In this document: positions 1 to 10,145 of the stretch, piece by piece
Numbering within the stretch: the stretch's first letter is position 1
Layout: every line of letters starts with the position of its first letter
NCBI RefSeq assembly: GCF_000146165.2
Contig: NC_004347.2
Coordinates: 3,891,029 to 3,955,028 of the forward strand
Length of the DNA: 64,000 nt
From: Shewanella oneidensis MR-1
GTDB lineage: Bacteria; Pseudomonadota; Gammaproteobacteria; Enterobacterales; Shewanellaceae
Direction of reading: 5' to 3'
Notes under the pieces: generated by a model
What the model was told of the DNA's origin: nothing
The model's input: only the letters and a program-made list of their open reading frames with translations
Databases searched by the model: none
Translations under genes and position numbers: made by a program

Positions 1-430
1 CCGAATCGAGTAAGGCCTCAGACTGCTTAAGCAAGCGGGCGCTATCCTGCTTATCGAAGGACTCTTCAAAGTCGAGGCGAATAAGCTGTTGATTGCGCGA
101 TAACACCCTAAGCTTGGTAATGGTGGGTTTGTCAGCAATATTCAACCATTGTGGCTCAACCCCAAGTGCTTGTACGCCAAGTGTTAACGCTTTAGCCGTA
201 TCATCCTCGCCCACTAAGCCCGCCAATTGTACTTGGCCACCTAAGGTCGCGATATTCAGCGCCACGTTAGCCGCCCCGCCCGGTCTGTCCTCGACTTGGT
301 TAATCTTTACGACAGGCACTGGCGCCTCGGGGGAAATACGTCCCGTAGGTCCAACCCAATAGCGATCTAACATCACATCGCCGACGACTAACACTTTGGC
401 TTTTTCAAATGCTGGCAGAGAAACCTTCAT
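1..430 (-). CDS. hldE: Bifunctional heptose-7-phosphate kinase / heptose-1-phosphate adenylyltransferase, N-terminal part only
   Basis: About 143 N-terminal residues are present; the rest lies beyond the left edge. The reverse strand reads [20 protein letters not shown], then [20 protein letters not shown] and a [16 protein letters not shown] segment. This is the PfkB/ribokinase-type start of HldE, which phosphorylates heptose-7-phosphate and later adenylylates heptose-1-phosphate for ADP-heptose, the inner-core sugar of lipopolysaccharide. The ATG at 428-430 gives the usual N terminus of the family. The gene is divergent from lpxL, another lipopolysaccharide gene, about 100 bp away. The second (adenylyltransferase) domain cannot be seen here. 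Confidence 0.9.
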
Positions 431-532
431 AGCGCTCTTATCAGTTGCAGAAATTAAACCGTGATTGTACCTAATTTTCAGCAAAATATGAGTTAGAATA
501 AGCAGTAATTTTCAAAAGTAGCGAGTATTTTT

Positions 533-1459
533 GTGGTCGAGAAAGCTGAGTTTTCATCATCTTTATATCATCCGAAGCATTGGCCCATGTGGTTTGGGGT
601 GTTCATGATGCGAATCACCCAAGTGTTGCCTTTATCTTGGCAGATGAAATTAGGTAAAGGCATGGGCCGATTAGTCAAGGCGCTTGCAGCAAGTCGCACC
701 CATACCGCCCGCTGTAATTTAGCCCTTTGTTTTCCCGATATGCCAGAGACAGAGCGGGAAGCGCTCCTCACCCGCAACTTTGAAGAAACCGGCAAAGCGA
801 TCTTCGATACCATCAATGCTTGGTGGTGGTCCGATGAAAAGATCCAGCAGCACATGCAGATAACAGGCAAAGAGTACGTTCAAGACACGTTAAATGCTGG
901 TCATGGCGTCATCCTGTTTGCAGTACACTGCCTACCGCTCGAAATGGGCGCACGTATTTTTGGTCAGTTTCAACCCGGTGTCGGTGTGTACCGCCCCCAC
1001 AATAACCCCGTGATGGAATACCTGCAGGTAAAAGGTCGTCTACGCTCGAATAAAGCCTTAGTGCCTAAACGAGATCTACGCCAGATGGTGCGCTGTTTAC
1101 GTAACCCCGATGTGATTTGGTATACGGCTGACCAAGACTTTGGCCGTTCAAGTGCAGTGTTTATTCCCTTTTATGCAGTGCCCGATGCCGCCACGATTAC
1201 TGGCGCAACCACACTGGCGAAGTTAGGTAAGGCCAAGGTATTACCCTTCTTTGTTGAGCGTACCGAAGGAGATACAGGCTACCGAATTGAAATCATGCCG
1301 CCTTTGGATAACTTCCCCGGTGAAGATGAAGTCGCCGATGCCATTCGCGGTAACAAGATTATTGAAGAGATTATTAATAGAAATCGCGCCCAATATATGT
1401 GGTTACACCGCCGCTTTAAAACTCGTCCCGATCCAACGGATAAGTCGCTATATAAATAA
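533..1459 (+). CDS. lpxL: Lipid A biosynthesis lauroyl-type acyltransferase
   Basis: A 308-residue inner-membrane acyltransferase of the LpxL/LpxM (HtrB) family, which adds a secondary acyl chain to Kdo2-lipid IVA. The catalytic H-x4-E pair is HCLPLE with His132 and Glu137, the same numbering as E. coli LpxL, and the flanking GVYRPHNNP, GRLRSNK and QYMWLHRRFKTRP blocks also match. The start is a GTG; its N terminus (FSSSLYHPKHWPMWFG) aligns with the E. coli start, so the next ATG would be too short. The ribosome site is weak. It is divergent from hldE. Which acyl chain it transfers cannot be told from the sequence. Confidence 0.9.
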   Translation: MVEKAEFSSSLYHPKHWPMWFGVFMMRITQVLPLSWQMKLGKGMGRLVKALAASRTHTARCNLALCFPDMPETEREALLTRNFEETGKAIFDTINAWWWSDEKIQQHMQITGKEYVQDTLNAGHGVILFAVHCLPLEMGARIFGQFQPGVGVYRPHNNPVMEYLQVKGRLRSNKALVPKRDLRQMVRCLRNPDVIWYTADQDFGRSSAVFIPFYAVPDAATITGATTLAKLGKAKVLPFFVERTEGDTGYRIEIMPPLDNFPGEDEVADAIRGNKIIEEIINRNRAQYMWLHRRFKTRPDPTDKSLYK

Positions 1460-1570
1460 ATGTGGCTTAATTTAAAGGTGGGTTACTGTGTCAGTTACCG
1501 TATTATTTCCGTAACCAATAGCACTATAAGCATTGGTTAACTAAGCATCTGCACCTAAAAGGGACAACTA

Positions 1571-1601
1571 AAAATGCCAAGCGATTGCTTGGCATTTTGG
1601 T
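1571..1601. terminator. Bidirectional rho-independent terminator between lpxL and nhaP2
   Basis: A perfect stem AAAATGCCAAGC / GCTTGGCATTTT with a GATT loop, and A/T runs on both sides, lies between the convergent lpxL and nhaP2 genes. Confidence 0.85.
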
Positions 1602-1692
1602 TTCACAGGTCTTTGTTAATCTTTGATTTTGTAGGACGCAGAGAGATAATTGCGACCTAGACAAAAGGACTAAACATTTAACGACAAGGCTA

Positions 1693-3417
1693 TTAAGCAT
1701 CCGCGGGTAAGCGAATCCCCACATTGGTGACTTTGCCTTCATAGAGCCCAGCGACCACCCAATGGAGTGACTGCCACAGGAACTGGTCCCCGAGTACAGG
1801 GTGTGCCCCAAGCTCTAACGCGACTAAATCAGCCACTGTCATGGCACCCGTTTCATCATCTAAGGTTAAGCCATAGATAGGCGCAAGATCAGCCAGTTTG
1901 ACTTCGGTATCGATAAAGAAGTCGCCAAAGAATCGCGATACTTCATCCGTTTCAGGGGCTTGGCTAAAGAGGTTACTTAATGCCTCTAGGCTCTTTTCCT
2001 GACCGAGTACACACAGAATATCACCCGCTTCTAAGCACGTACTGCCCGAGGGGTGTAATAGCGTATTATTGCGAAATACCGCCGCAATTCGAGTTCCATC
2101 AGGCATCGCTAAGCGTTTTAGCGGTTCACCTATACACCACTTACTTTCACTCAAACAGTAGACAAAAACTTCCCATTCGCTTTTTGGGTAAATTTCAACT
2201 CCCGAACGCGAAATAGGTAACGGCTTTGGGGGCAGTTCCACCTTAGCTAACCGCGCGGCTGTAGTGAGTGATGCCCCCTGCACTAAGAGTGAAACGATCA
2301 CCACGAAAAAGGCTAAGTTAAAGTACAGCTGAGCCCCAGGAAGCCCTGCCATCATAGGGAATACCGCTAAAATAATCGGCACAGCCCCACGAAGTCCTAC
2401 CCAAGAGATAAACCAGCGATCACGGCTACCAAAACTCTTAAAGGGTAATAAGCTTAACCATACCGCCAGTGGTCTAGCAAACAGAATCATCCCAAAGGCC
2501 AAAGCTAAACCTGGTAGCCAAATATCCAATAAATCCGACGGTGTCAGTAACAACCCTAATACGAGGAACATACCGATTTGACTAACCCAAGTCATGCCAT
2601 CCAACACGTTTAATATCGCATGGCGTCCACGGGTAGGTTTATTGCCAAGAAAAAGTCCAACTAAGTAAATCGACAGAATGCCACTACCGCCTAACTTATT
2701 CGAAGTGGCATAGATCATTAGACCACCACTAAGCACGAGAATCGAATATAAACCTTCTGCAAGCTTGCTTACATTCACCAATTTCCAAAGCAGCCAGCCA
2801 CCACCTAGACCTAATAAAACCCCCAAACCAAACTGCTTAATAAAGCTAATCAACATAAAACTGGCGGATAACTCAGCACCGACATTGGCAAGGATGGCAA
2901 TTAAAGTGACGGTTAAAAACACTGCCATAGGATCGTTACTACCCGATTCGATTTCCAGCGTTGCACCAACCCGCTCGTTAAGGCTGCGCCCCTTTAATAG
3001 CGAGAATACCGCTGCCGCATCAGTCGAACCCACAATGGCCCCCACGAGCAAGCCTTGTAGCCAATGAAGGTCAAATAACCACGCCGCCATAACCCCGGTA
3101 ATACTGGTAGTGATCGCCACCCCAAAGGTTGCCAATGACAAGGCTGGCCACAAGGCCACTCTAAAACTGGCGACCCGCGTGCGCATACCGCCATCGAGCA
3201 AGATAATGGCTAAGGCAAAGTTACTAACAAGATACGCGGTTGAGTAGTCATCAAACAGAATTCCGCCGGGACCATCTTCACCAGCAAGAATACCTACCGC
3301 GAGGAAAATTAATAAGATAGGAATCCCAAGACGGGATGACATAGGACTTAATAAAACACTCACAGCAGTAAGTAAGGCACCGATCAGAAAAAAACTATTG
3401 ATGGAATCTGCATCCAC
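1693..3417 (-). CDS. nhaP2: K+/H+ antiporter of the CPA1/NhaP2 (CvrA) type
   Basis: A 574-residue integral membrane antiporter: about 12 hydrophobic segments over residues 5-390 with the cation/proton exchanger core ([31 protein letters not shown]), then a cytoplasmic RCK/TrkA_C-like part ([19 protein letters not shown]) and a C-terminal transporter-associated domain. Family members export K+ in exchange for H+. I chose the GTG at 3415-3417 rather than the upstream ATG at 3450: an AAGGAGG ribosome site lies 7 bases before it, and the resulting length is normal for NhaP2. It is a single gene, and the region upstream is long and AT-rich. Confidence 0.9.
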   Translation of the reverse strand: MDADSINSFFLIGALLTAVSVLLSPMSSRLGIPILLIFLAVGILAGEDGPGGILFDDYSTAYLVSNFALAIILLDGGMRTRVASFRVALWPALSLATFGVAITTSITGVMAAWLFDLHWLQGLLVGAIVGSTDAAAVFSLLKGRSLNERVGATLEIESGSNDPMAVFLTVTLIAILANVGAELSASFMLISFIKQFGLGVLLGLGGGWLLWKLVNVSKLAEGLYSILVLSGGLMIYATSNKLGGSGILSIYLVGLFLGNKPTRGRHAILNVLDGMTWVSQIGMFLVLGLLLTPSDLLDIWLPGLALAFGMILFARPLAVWLSLLPFKSFGSRDRWFISWVGLRGAVPIILAVFPMMAGLPGAQLYFNLAFFVVIVSLLVQGASLTTAARLAKVELPPKPLPISRSGVEIYPKSEWEVFVYCLSESKWCIGEPLKRLAMPDGTRIAAVFRNNTLLHPSGSTCLEAGDILCVLGQEKSLEALSNLFSQAPETDEVSRFFGDFFIDTEVKLADLAPIYGLTLDDETGAMTVADLVALELGAHPVLGDQFLWQSLHWVVAGLYEGKVTNVGIRLPADA

Positions 3418-4188
3418 ACATGCCTCCTTAAATACTGCTTGTTCAGCCAAACGATAGCGAAATCACCTAGATTAAAAATGACTCAGTTTAAAATTTTCGT
3501 TTCTTATTTTAGCATAAAAAACGCAAAAAATTGGAGTTTTAAATATTAACTTTCAATCATCTACATAAATTAACGTCAAACAGCTATTAACAACCAAATA
3601 CCGACTAAATTTAGAGCCAATCATTAAATCAACTCGAAACCACTTCCGGTCTGATTTAATAAAAATAAATTATTAAATATCAACAAATTAAAAAACAATA
3701 CAATACTATAACTAATCTTCTTTTAGATTAAATCGTCCAATAAGCCATGACCAATTAACTAACATCAAGCAAAAACATTGATAATTCGAATAAAAACCAA
3801 AGAGAGCGCTCAACTTAAGCAGGAGTCCCCCTTTAACATGCCAAAACCTTGTGCCTTCGTTTAAGGGGAAATCCAACAGAAGACTGAGAGTTTCGAGCTA
3901 AGATTCCTTCTCTGCATGCAACTCAATAAGACGAGCATCCCCAGAGTAAAAGGCTACTAATCGTCAGAAAGCTCGCCCAGCAGCTCGACAACTAAAAGAC
4001 ATAAAGCAAAAATAAGTAATAAATACGCCTTATGAACCATATTTCAGTTGAAATAATGGCCAAAATAAGGAAGGATGCGAGCTTCGCGCGCAAGGGTACT
4101 TTGCCCGATAAGTTGCCGCCCTATTTGGGGGGGAGAAAGAGCCGCGTTAAACAGGTTATTTTATTAACAGGAATCGTAGTATCCGCTT
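3418..4188. other. Long AT-rich intergenic region with a GC-richer stretch near 4070-4150
   Basis: About 770 bp separate nhaP2 from the L,D-transpeptidase. The first 400 bp are AT-rich with no convincing frame. The stretch 4075-4150 is richer in GC and can form small hairpins (for example GGGTACTTTGCCC near 4095). It may be a leader of the downstream gene or a small RNA. I could not match it to any riboswitch class I know. A 98-residue frame (4032-4328) crosses it and runs into the next gene out of frame; I do not call it. Confidence 0.4.
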
Positions 4189-5103
4189 ATGAGTATGCTC
4201 CGCACCACAGCTTTATTATTGACTTTGGTTTTCCCAAGTCTCTCCGCTTTAGCAACGGAATACCCTTTACCGTCTCCGAAGAGTCGGTTAGTTGGCGAGA
4301 ACCTGTATTACACAGTGCCAGAGGGTAAACATACCCTCGAAGATATTGCTGCTCAGTTCCAACTCGGTCTAAGCAACTTGCTGGAAGCCAATCCAGGCGT
4401 CGATCCGTTTCTACCTAAGCCTGGCAGTAAGCTATTAATTCCAAAACAATTAATCCTACCAAATGCACCTCGCGAAGGCATAGTGATCAACGTTGCCGAA
4501 ATGCGTCTGTATTACTATCCAAAGGGAAAAAAGACGGTTGAAGTGCTACCCATTGGTATTGGCCAAATCGGTAAAGATACGCCAGAAAACTGGGTAACCA
4601 GCGTTCAACGTAAGCGTGCAAACCCCACTTGGACTCCTACACCACGTATTCGCAAAGAATATGCGGCAAGGGGAGAAATTCTACCTGCGGTATGGCCAGC
4701 AGGTCCTGATAACCCAATGGGACTCTATGCACTCTACATTGGTAACTTGTATGCCATCCATGGCACCAATGCCAGCTTCGGTATTGGTTTACGAGTAAGC
4801 CAAGGCTGTGTCCGTTTACGTCACGATGATATTGAACACTTGTTCAAAACTGTGCCTATAGGGACCCGAGTACAATTTGTAAACCAACCGATTAAGGCGA
4901 CCGAAGAGCCAGATGGCAAGCGTTACCTAGCCGTACATCAGCCGCTATCACGCACCATTGCTGAGTTTGAGTCTAATGAGCCAGTTGCACTTTCTTTACC
5001 GAAAGATATCGCAAAGTTTATTGCAAAAGCTGACACCGACTCCAGCATGATTAAAAAGCTACTGGATGAGCGCACTGGCGTACCAGCGATTATTAATCAG
5101 TAA
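4189..5103 (+). CDS. Periplasmic L,D-transpeptidase with LysM domain (ErfK/YbiS/YcfS type)
   Basis: A 304-residue exported protein. Residues 1-22 are a signal peptide ([14 protein letters not shown]), residues 40-86 a LysM-like peptidoglycan-binding motif ([17 protein letters not shown] to LLIPKQLI), and residues 95-235 a YkuD catalytic domain. The catalytic motif HGTN-x-SFG ... SQGCVRL gives His191, Cys207 and Arg209. Such enzymes form 3-3 peptidoglycan cross-links or attach a lipoprotein (Lpp) to peptidoglycan. The last 70 residues are outside the domain. A second ATG two codons in is an equal start candidate. Which of the two reactions it performs cannot be decided here. Confidence 0.9.
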   Translation: MSMLRTTALLLTLVFPSLSALATEYPLPSPKSRLVGENLYYTVPEGKHTLEDIAAQFQLGLSNLLEANPGVDPFLPKPGSKLLIPKQLILPNAPREGIVINVAEMRLYYYPKGKKTVEVLPIGIGQIGKDTPENWVTSVQRKRANPTWTPTPRIRKEYAARGEILPAVWPAGPDNPMGLYALYIGNLYAIHGTNASFGIGLRVSQGCVRLRHDDIEHLFKTVPIGTRVQFVNQPIKATEEPDGKRYLAVHQPLSRTIAEFESNEPVALSLPKDIAKFIAKADTDSSMIKKLLDERTGVPAIINQ

Positions 5104-5141
5104 TCGCCTTGTAAGCCAGCGGTTGACCCCGCTAGCCCAAT

Positions 5142-5170
5142 AAAAATACCCGCTTAGGCGGGTATTTTTA
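5142..5170. terminator. Bidirectional terminator
   Basis: AAAAATACCCGC and GCGGGTATTTTT form a strong stem with A and T runs on both sides, between the converging transpeptidase and M14 peptidase genes. Confidence 0.9.
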
Positions 5171-5195
5171 TATTGATTGTAATCAAGCTTTACGA

Positions 5196-6023
5196 TCAAT
5201 CACATAACGGTGCACACAGCGCCAAAAAGTGCGTCATCGCCGCGCTATTTGCCAACACACGTTGATCGAAGTTTTGCAATGCAGGCGTTTCGGTACAAGC
5301 GCCAACACGCGCGCCACTACGCACCAAACATGCCTCAAATGAGGTATCAAAGTGATTGAAAATCAAACCATCTTTAACGGGGCAACCGTCAATCTCACCA
5401 TCGACAGCAATGGGGAAATATCCTGCCAACGTATCGCGTAAATCAAGACTAAAACGACCTGGCACTTGGCTTGGCTCGAAAGAATACACATAAGCATCAT
5501 GACTTAATACGTCTTCATGGCAGGTTAAAATACCATCTCGACTCGCCGCAATCAGTAATTGTGCATGTTCTAACAGTAGTTTACCTTCAACTGAGGTGCC
5601 CTCATTCGCCTTAGGTTTACCGTTTTCGAATTCGAAGCCTCGATTTGGGTTTTCGCCAAATTTATTAAATCGATGGCCACGTTTAAACCCAGTTGGATTC
5701 ACCAAGGGCAAAATACTTAGGTTTACCCGTTCAAATAATTCGACTGATGCTTCACTTAAAAAGTGCAGTAATCCCCATGGGCCTGCTGACTCTTCACCGT
5801 GAAATCCGGCGCAGATTAATAACGAAGGTAAGCCTGACTTCGCCGCGGGAGACTGATACAGACTGACACTGTATTTACCCACTTCACCCAGTTTTTTCTC
5901 AACCATCCCCAAACGGGACATTTCCTGCTCAAGCTGTAGATAAAAATTATCGATATCAGTGCTTTCACAGTTAAAAATATCGCTTTTCCACTGAAAGGAT
6001 TCGAACGGAGATCTGCTTACCAT
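5196..6023 (-). CDS. M14-family zinc carboxypeptidase (MpaA/AstE-like)
   Basis: A 275-residue soluble protein with no signal peptide. Zinc ligands of the M14 fold are visible: HGEE (His75, Glu78) and a later TCHED (His169), with a C-terminal TETP (Glu245) where the catalytic glutamate of the family lies. NPTGF and NPNRGFE are conserved substrate-pocket motifs. Small cytoplasmic M14 enzymes of this kind include murein-peptide amidase MpaA and succinylglutamate desuccinylase; the substrate here is unknown. It is a single gene, facing away from the M16 gene pair. The ribosome site is weak. Confidence 0.8.
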   Translation of the reverse strand: MVSRSPFESFQWKSDIFNCESTDIDNFYLQLEQEMSRLGMVEKKLGEVGKYSVSLYQSPAAKSGLPSLLICAGFHGEESAGPWGLLHFLSEASVELFERVNLSILPLVNPTGFKRGHRFNKFGENPNRGFEFENGKPKANEGTSVEGKLLLEHAQLLIAASRDGILTCHEDVLSHDAYVYSFEPSQVPGRFSLDLRDTLAGYFPIAVDGEIDGCPVKDGLIFNHFDTSFEACLVRSGARVGACTETPALQNFDQRVLANSAAMTHFLALCAPLCD

Positions 6024-6214
6024 ATCTTGTACTTATGCCAGAAAAAGAACTGTGCCATCATAGCAGTTCTTTTTAAAAACTGAATGCTATTCAAATGATT
6101 TAGATGAAATCCGACGAGTGTCTGACGTATCAGCACAATGGCAGCACAACTTCGACGTTGAGCCACCGGTTGGTAATGGAAGTGGACGCCAAATCATGGA
6201 GAGGGAAGCTAAAA

Positions 6215-7630
6215 ATGAGAACATACACCCGCCTTTGCCTTACTCTGCTGATGACGCTACTCAGCCCAGCACTCCAGGCACAATGTCAAATCGAAGGAAC
6301 AGCGGCGCTTTATCAATTAGAATCACGTATCGAGACTTACTCTCTCGCCAATGGCCTTACCGTACACTTATTGCCCCTTGAGGATAAACACACCCTCACC
6401 ATTGCCAGCCAATTTAATGTGGGGGCGCGCAACGAGGCTAAGGGACAAAGTGGATACGCGCATTTATTCGAACATATGTTATTCAAGGGCAGTGAACAGG
6501 CACCCGGCGACACCTATGCACAGCAGCTAAGCGCTTTAGGAGCCCGCTTTAATGCCAGCACCCACTTTGATTACACTAATTATTTTGTCACTCTGCCGAG
6601 CCAAGCCCTCAGTTTAGGGCTTTTTCTTGAGGCGGACCGTTTTATTCGTCCCCAATTGACCGCAACCACAGTTAAGAATCAACAGGAAACCGTGCTCCAA
6701 GAAATGGCGCAAACCATAGATAACCAACCCTACGTGCGCAGTACAATGGAGTTCCTGCTTGCACAGGTCAAAGATACCCCCTACGGCCATGGCATTATCG
6801 GCACGCATGAGGATATCACTCAGGCAAGCCCTGAAAGCCTAACTGCCTTCCACCGCGCCTATTATCGTCCCGATGCCATGCAGTTATCCCTCGTCGGCAA
6901 GCTTTCCCCTGAGGTAAAAACACTGATTGAGCAGCACTTTGCCAAATGGACAGCCCCCAATCAGCCAATAATCGAATTTAACCAACTAAAGATAACGCCC
7001 CAGCCCGTAATGGTGCAGGTTACCGATGAACGTGGCCCTTGGCCCGGTTTACTACTTGCGTGGCATACGGTAGGTAAAAATCATCCCGATGCCGCCGCGA
7101 TTAGATTGCTCGAAGCAGACCTATTCCAAAATACTCAAAGCGCCTTAGCAAAAATCAGCCAGCATGATCCTGCGCAAATGCTGAGTTACTCTTTGCCCTT
7201 TGAGCTTGAGAATCATGGGATAACGAATCTGATTTTAGTGCCAAGGGCAAAAATCTCCCTTAATGACCTAACCGAAATGATCTTAGCGTTGGTAAAGCAG
7301 GCGCAACAGACTCGCATGAGTGATGCAGCGCTTTGTCAACTCAAGCAAACTTGGCTAAACCAGCACTTGGCAGAGCTCGACAGCACTCAGTCCCTTGCCA
7401 CCTTGCTTTCCGCCACCAGTAAACAAGATCACGCCCATCCGTTAACCGCACAATGGGAAAGGATTAATGCCGTTACAGCCGACGATTTTCAACGGGTGGC
7501 TAAGCACTACTTTACGCCCAATATGGTCAGGGTTGATCTGTTGCCACCTTGGTATATCCGCTTAGGAAAAACCTTGCTCGAATGGTTACCGGCAGGTGTT
7601 AGCGACGATTTAGAGGATGCAGCGCTATGA
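6215..7630 (+). CDS. M16-family zinc metallopeptidase, catalytic partner, exported
   Basis: A 471-residue insulinase/pitrilysin-type peptidase. I chose the ATG at 6215 because it follows a GAGGGAAG ribosome site and starts a clean signal peptide (LCLTLLMTLLSPALQAQ); a longer frame from 6104 would add an unlikely N terminus. The inverted zinc motif HLFEH (His83, Glu86, His87) and a third ligand glutamate about 76 residues later (Glu163 in LQEM) mark it as catalytic. Its stop overlaps the start of the next gene by 4 bases, the usual arrangement of a catalytic and a non-catalytic M16 half. It should act in the periplasm. Confidence 0.88.
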   Translation: MRTYTRLCLTLLMTLLSPALQAQCQIEGTAALYQLESRIETYSLANGLTVHLLPLEDKHTLTIASQFNVGARNEAKGQSGYAHLFEHMLFKGSEQAPGDTYAQQLSALGARFNASTHFDYTNYFVTLPSQALSLGLFLEADRFIRPQLTATTVKNQQETVLQEMAQTIDNQPYVRSTMEFLLAQVKDTPYGHGIIGTHEDITQASPESLTAFHRAYYRPDAMQLSLVGKLSPEVKTLIEQHFAKWTAPNQPIIEFNQLKITPQPVMVQVTDERGPWPGLLLAWHTVGKNHPDAAAIRLLEADLFQNTQSALAKISQHDPAQMLSYSLPFELENHGITNLILVPRAKISLNDLTEMILALVKQAQQTRMSDAALCQLKQTWLNQHLAELDSTQSLATLLSATSKQDHAHPLTAQWERINAVTADDFQRVAKHYFTPNMVRVDLLPPWYIRLGKTLLEWLPAGVSDDLEDAAL

Positions 7631-8554
7631 TGAAAACATTCAAATACATAAACTTAGTTCTATCATTAAGATTCTCTAAGGCACTGCAAACCATTAGCAT
7701 CGGCCTTATTGGTGTCATACTGGGCGCCTGTCAGCAGACGCAGCTTAGCTTTACCCCTACGCAAGCGCCCACTTTGGCAAACTTTGATACCCAACCCAAT
7801 CTACCTCAAGTCGAGAATATTTATCTTCCCAATGAACAACCTTTTATTGATGTCACCCCTGATGGAATAGCGATCCCTTACCAGTTACAGCGTACAGCTA
7901 GCACGACTCAAAACCTCAGTAACAGAGTGAGCCTAGTGGCAATTAGCCCCAATCTGCCCTTTGATAATCCTGATATTTTACAAGTCGCCTTTCAGGAAAA
8001 AGCCCGCAGCCTAGCGCTAACCCAAGCCGATGCTTGCCTTGAAACTTTTGAAACTCGCGTCACGCTGCACAGCATTAACCTGAGTCTAACGTGCCCCGCA
8101 TCAGTTAATCATCTCTACCAGTTACTGGTACAATTTTGGCAGCACGAGGCGTTTAGCAAGCCAACAGCGGTCGATATCGATAATATCCGCCGTCAATTGA
8201 AGCTTAATAAGCACTTAAATGCCTTTAGTGGCGCCGAAATCGATAAAGCCTGGCGGGACAAACTCCTTGGTACAACACATCCCTACAACAAGAGCGTCAA
8301 CAATGAGGCCTTGTTCGACTCCCTAAGCTTAAACGAACTGTCGCGGCTACAGCAGCGCACCTTTGCTCAAGCAAACTGGCAGTTATTTTTACCCAATAAT
8401 GCGCAAGCCGAGTTTGATCTCAAGCAGAGCCTTACTCTGTGGCCAACCTATGTAAATAAAGACTCACCATCACCCTCTGCGCTCATCAACACCGTATTAG
8501 CGCAAAAGCCGCCGCAATCTCGCACACTTTATGTGATTGATGCGCCTGGCAGTG

Positions 8555-8562
8555 TACAAACA
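8555..8562. repeat. Target-site duplication of the IS1595-type element, left copy
   Basis: TACAAACA occurs here and again at 10904-10911, on the outer sides of the element. Confidence 0.85.
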
Positions 8563-8852
8563 AGGGCTATCCACTTAGCACGACCAACCACTATATATTG
8601 TGGTTATCGATTTTTAATTGATTGGTACGTTATCGGCTTAGAACGCATTGCTTGCTCAAGCAACCTGTAGAATAATAATCCCCGAGAATCTGACTTTCTT
8701 CTGTTGAAGCGAAATGTAAACTCATCTAAATAATAATCAAGTTGCTTAGCCTTTACCGCACCTTGATACGTACCTAAAAGCCATCTTTTACATAATGATG
8801 AGACTCGATGCACCCCAGCCATTGTTTCATGTGCAGGTACAGATGAACCTAA

Positions 8853-10145
8853 GAGGGCGTTCAAAATTCTGTGTCAGGCTAATTTTTAAATTTCTAGCAC
8901 GCTATCTAAACGTCCTTCAAAATAAATCGCTAACTGAGATAAACAAAGGCTCCAATTGTGGATTGGCATAGTCCATTTATCTGAGGCGTTTAATATGCCT
9001 GCGTAAAGTAGCTTCAACAAGCTATTTTCATTAGGAAATGCACCTTTGGTTTTGGTGAGCTTTCTAAATTGGCGATGCACAGCCTCAACCGCATTGGTCG
9101 TGTAAATCACTTTCCTGATATGTTCTGGGTACTTAAAATAATGGGACAAATTATGCCATTTGCGACGCCAAGAGTTGATTACCAACGGATAAGCATCACC
9201 CCATTTGGCCTCCAGTTCGTCCAATGCCATCTCTGCGGCTTCTTTACTCACGGCTCGATACACAGGCTTTAAATCAGCCATAAACGCTTTCTGATTTTTT
9301 GAGGCGACATACTTCATTGAGTTGCGGATCTGGTGGATAACGCATAGCTGTGTTTCCGTATGAGGGAAGATACTGGCTATGGCCTCAGGGAAACCGGTCA
9401 AGCCGTCAACACAGGCGATAAGAATATCTTTTACACCACGATTATTAAGATCGGCCAGTACGGATAGCCAGTAATTAGCGCCTTCATTTTCGGATAAGTG
9501 AAGCCCTAAAATTTCCTTTTTTCCTTTCATATTAAGCGCTAACAATGTGTAAACGGCTTTACTGACGTAACGCCCATCCTCTTTGACTTTATAATGTATC
9601 GCATCAAGCCAAACGATAGGATAATGGCTATCTAATGGGCGCTGTTGCCACGCTTTAAGTTCGGGGATGAGTTTGTCGGTGATGGCGCTTACTGTTGCGT
9701 TAGACACATTGAGCCCATACATATCTTCAACATGTTGATTAATATCGCGATAGCTCATACCTATACTGAACATCGATAACACTTTACGTTCGATTTCATC
9801 GGTTAGTGTAGTTTGATTTTTCTTAATCAACTGAGGCTCAAAGGTGCCATTGCGGTCTCTAGGCGCGTCTAACTCAAAGTTACCGGACGGATGCTTAATG
9901 GTCTTAGGGGTTTTGCCATTTTTACGATTAGGCTGAGGATCATGCGCTAAATGCTGCTCAAGCTCAGCCTGGAGAGCCGCTTCAGTGAGTTGCTTGATCA
10001 GTGGGCCAAGAATGCTGTCTTTACCTGTGAGGCTTTTACCTGATTGCAGATCTTTAAGGGCTTGTTCGAAGTTAAAAGGTTGGGTCATGTGTCATTCCTG
10101 TTTTTGAATATTTTACTGAAATGACACAGAATTATGAACACTACC
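8853..10145 (-). mobile_element. IS256-family insertion sequence, complete
   Basis: 1,293 bp with imperfect 24-bp inverted ends; both share GTTCA-n-AATTCTGTGTCA. It is bounded by an 8-bp target duplication GAACCTAA at 8845-8852 and 10146-10153. It carries one intact transposase gene and therefore looks potentially mobile. It lies inside the IS1595-type transposase gene, so it arrived later than that element. Confidence 0.92.
8886..10088 (-). CDS. IS256-family transposase
   Basis: A 400-residue mutator-type transposase, full length for the family. The DDE residues sit in VWLDAIHYKV (first Asp), LIACVDGLTGFPEAI (second Asp) and the C-terminal IYTTNAVEAVHRQFRK block (Glu). The helix-rich N terminus matches IS256 proteins. 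The ATG is about 57 bp inside the element end. It appears intact. A related but truncated transposase end is found at 35945-36030. Confidence 0.95.
   Translation of the reverse strand: MTQPFNFEQALKDLQSGKSLTGKDSILGPLIKQLTEAALQAELEQHLAHDPQPNRKNGKTPKTIKHPSGNFELDAPRDRNGTFEPQLIKKNQTTLTDEIERKVLSMFSIGMSYRDINQHVEDMYGLNVSNATVSAITDKLIPELKAWQQRPLDSHYPIVWLDAIHYKVKEDGRYVSKAVYTLLALNMKGKKEILGLHLSENEGANYWLSVLADLNNRGVKDILIACVDGLTGFPEAIASIFPHTETQLCVIHQIRNSMKYVASKNQKAFMADLKPVYRAVSKEAAEMALDELEAKWGDAYPLVINSWRRKWHNLSHYFKYPEHIRKVIYTTNAVEAVHRQFRKLTKTKGAFPNENSLLKLLYAGILNASDKWTMPIHNWSLCLSQLAIYFEGRLDSVLEI

Noticed and set aside
93..362. Forward frame over hldE
   Set aside because: It is antisense to a clearly conserved HldE sequence.
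4060..4160. Possible riboswitch (cyclic di-GMP, manganese, cobalamin types considered)
   Set aside because: None of the conserved core sequences of these classes is present.
4032..4328. 98-residue frame running into the L,D-transpeptidase gene
   Set aside because: It overlaps the true gene by 140 bp in another frame, has no family features, and its second half is only the shadow of the transpeptidase start.
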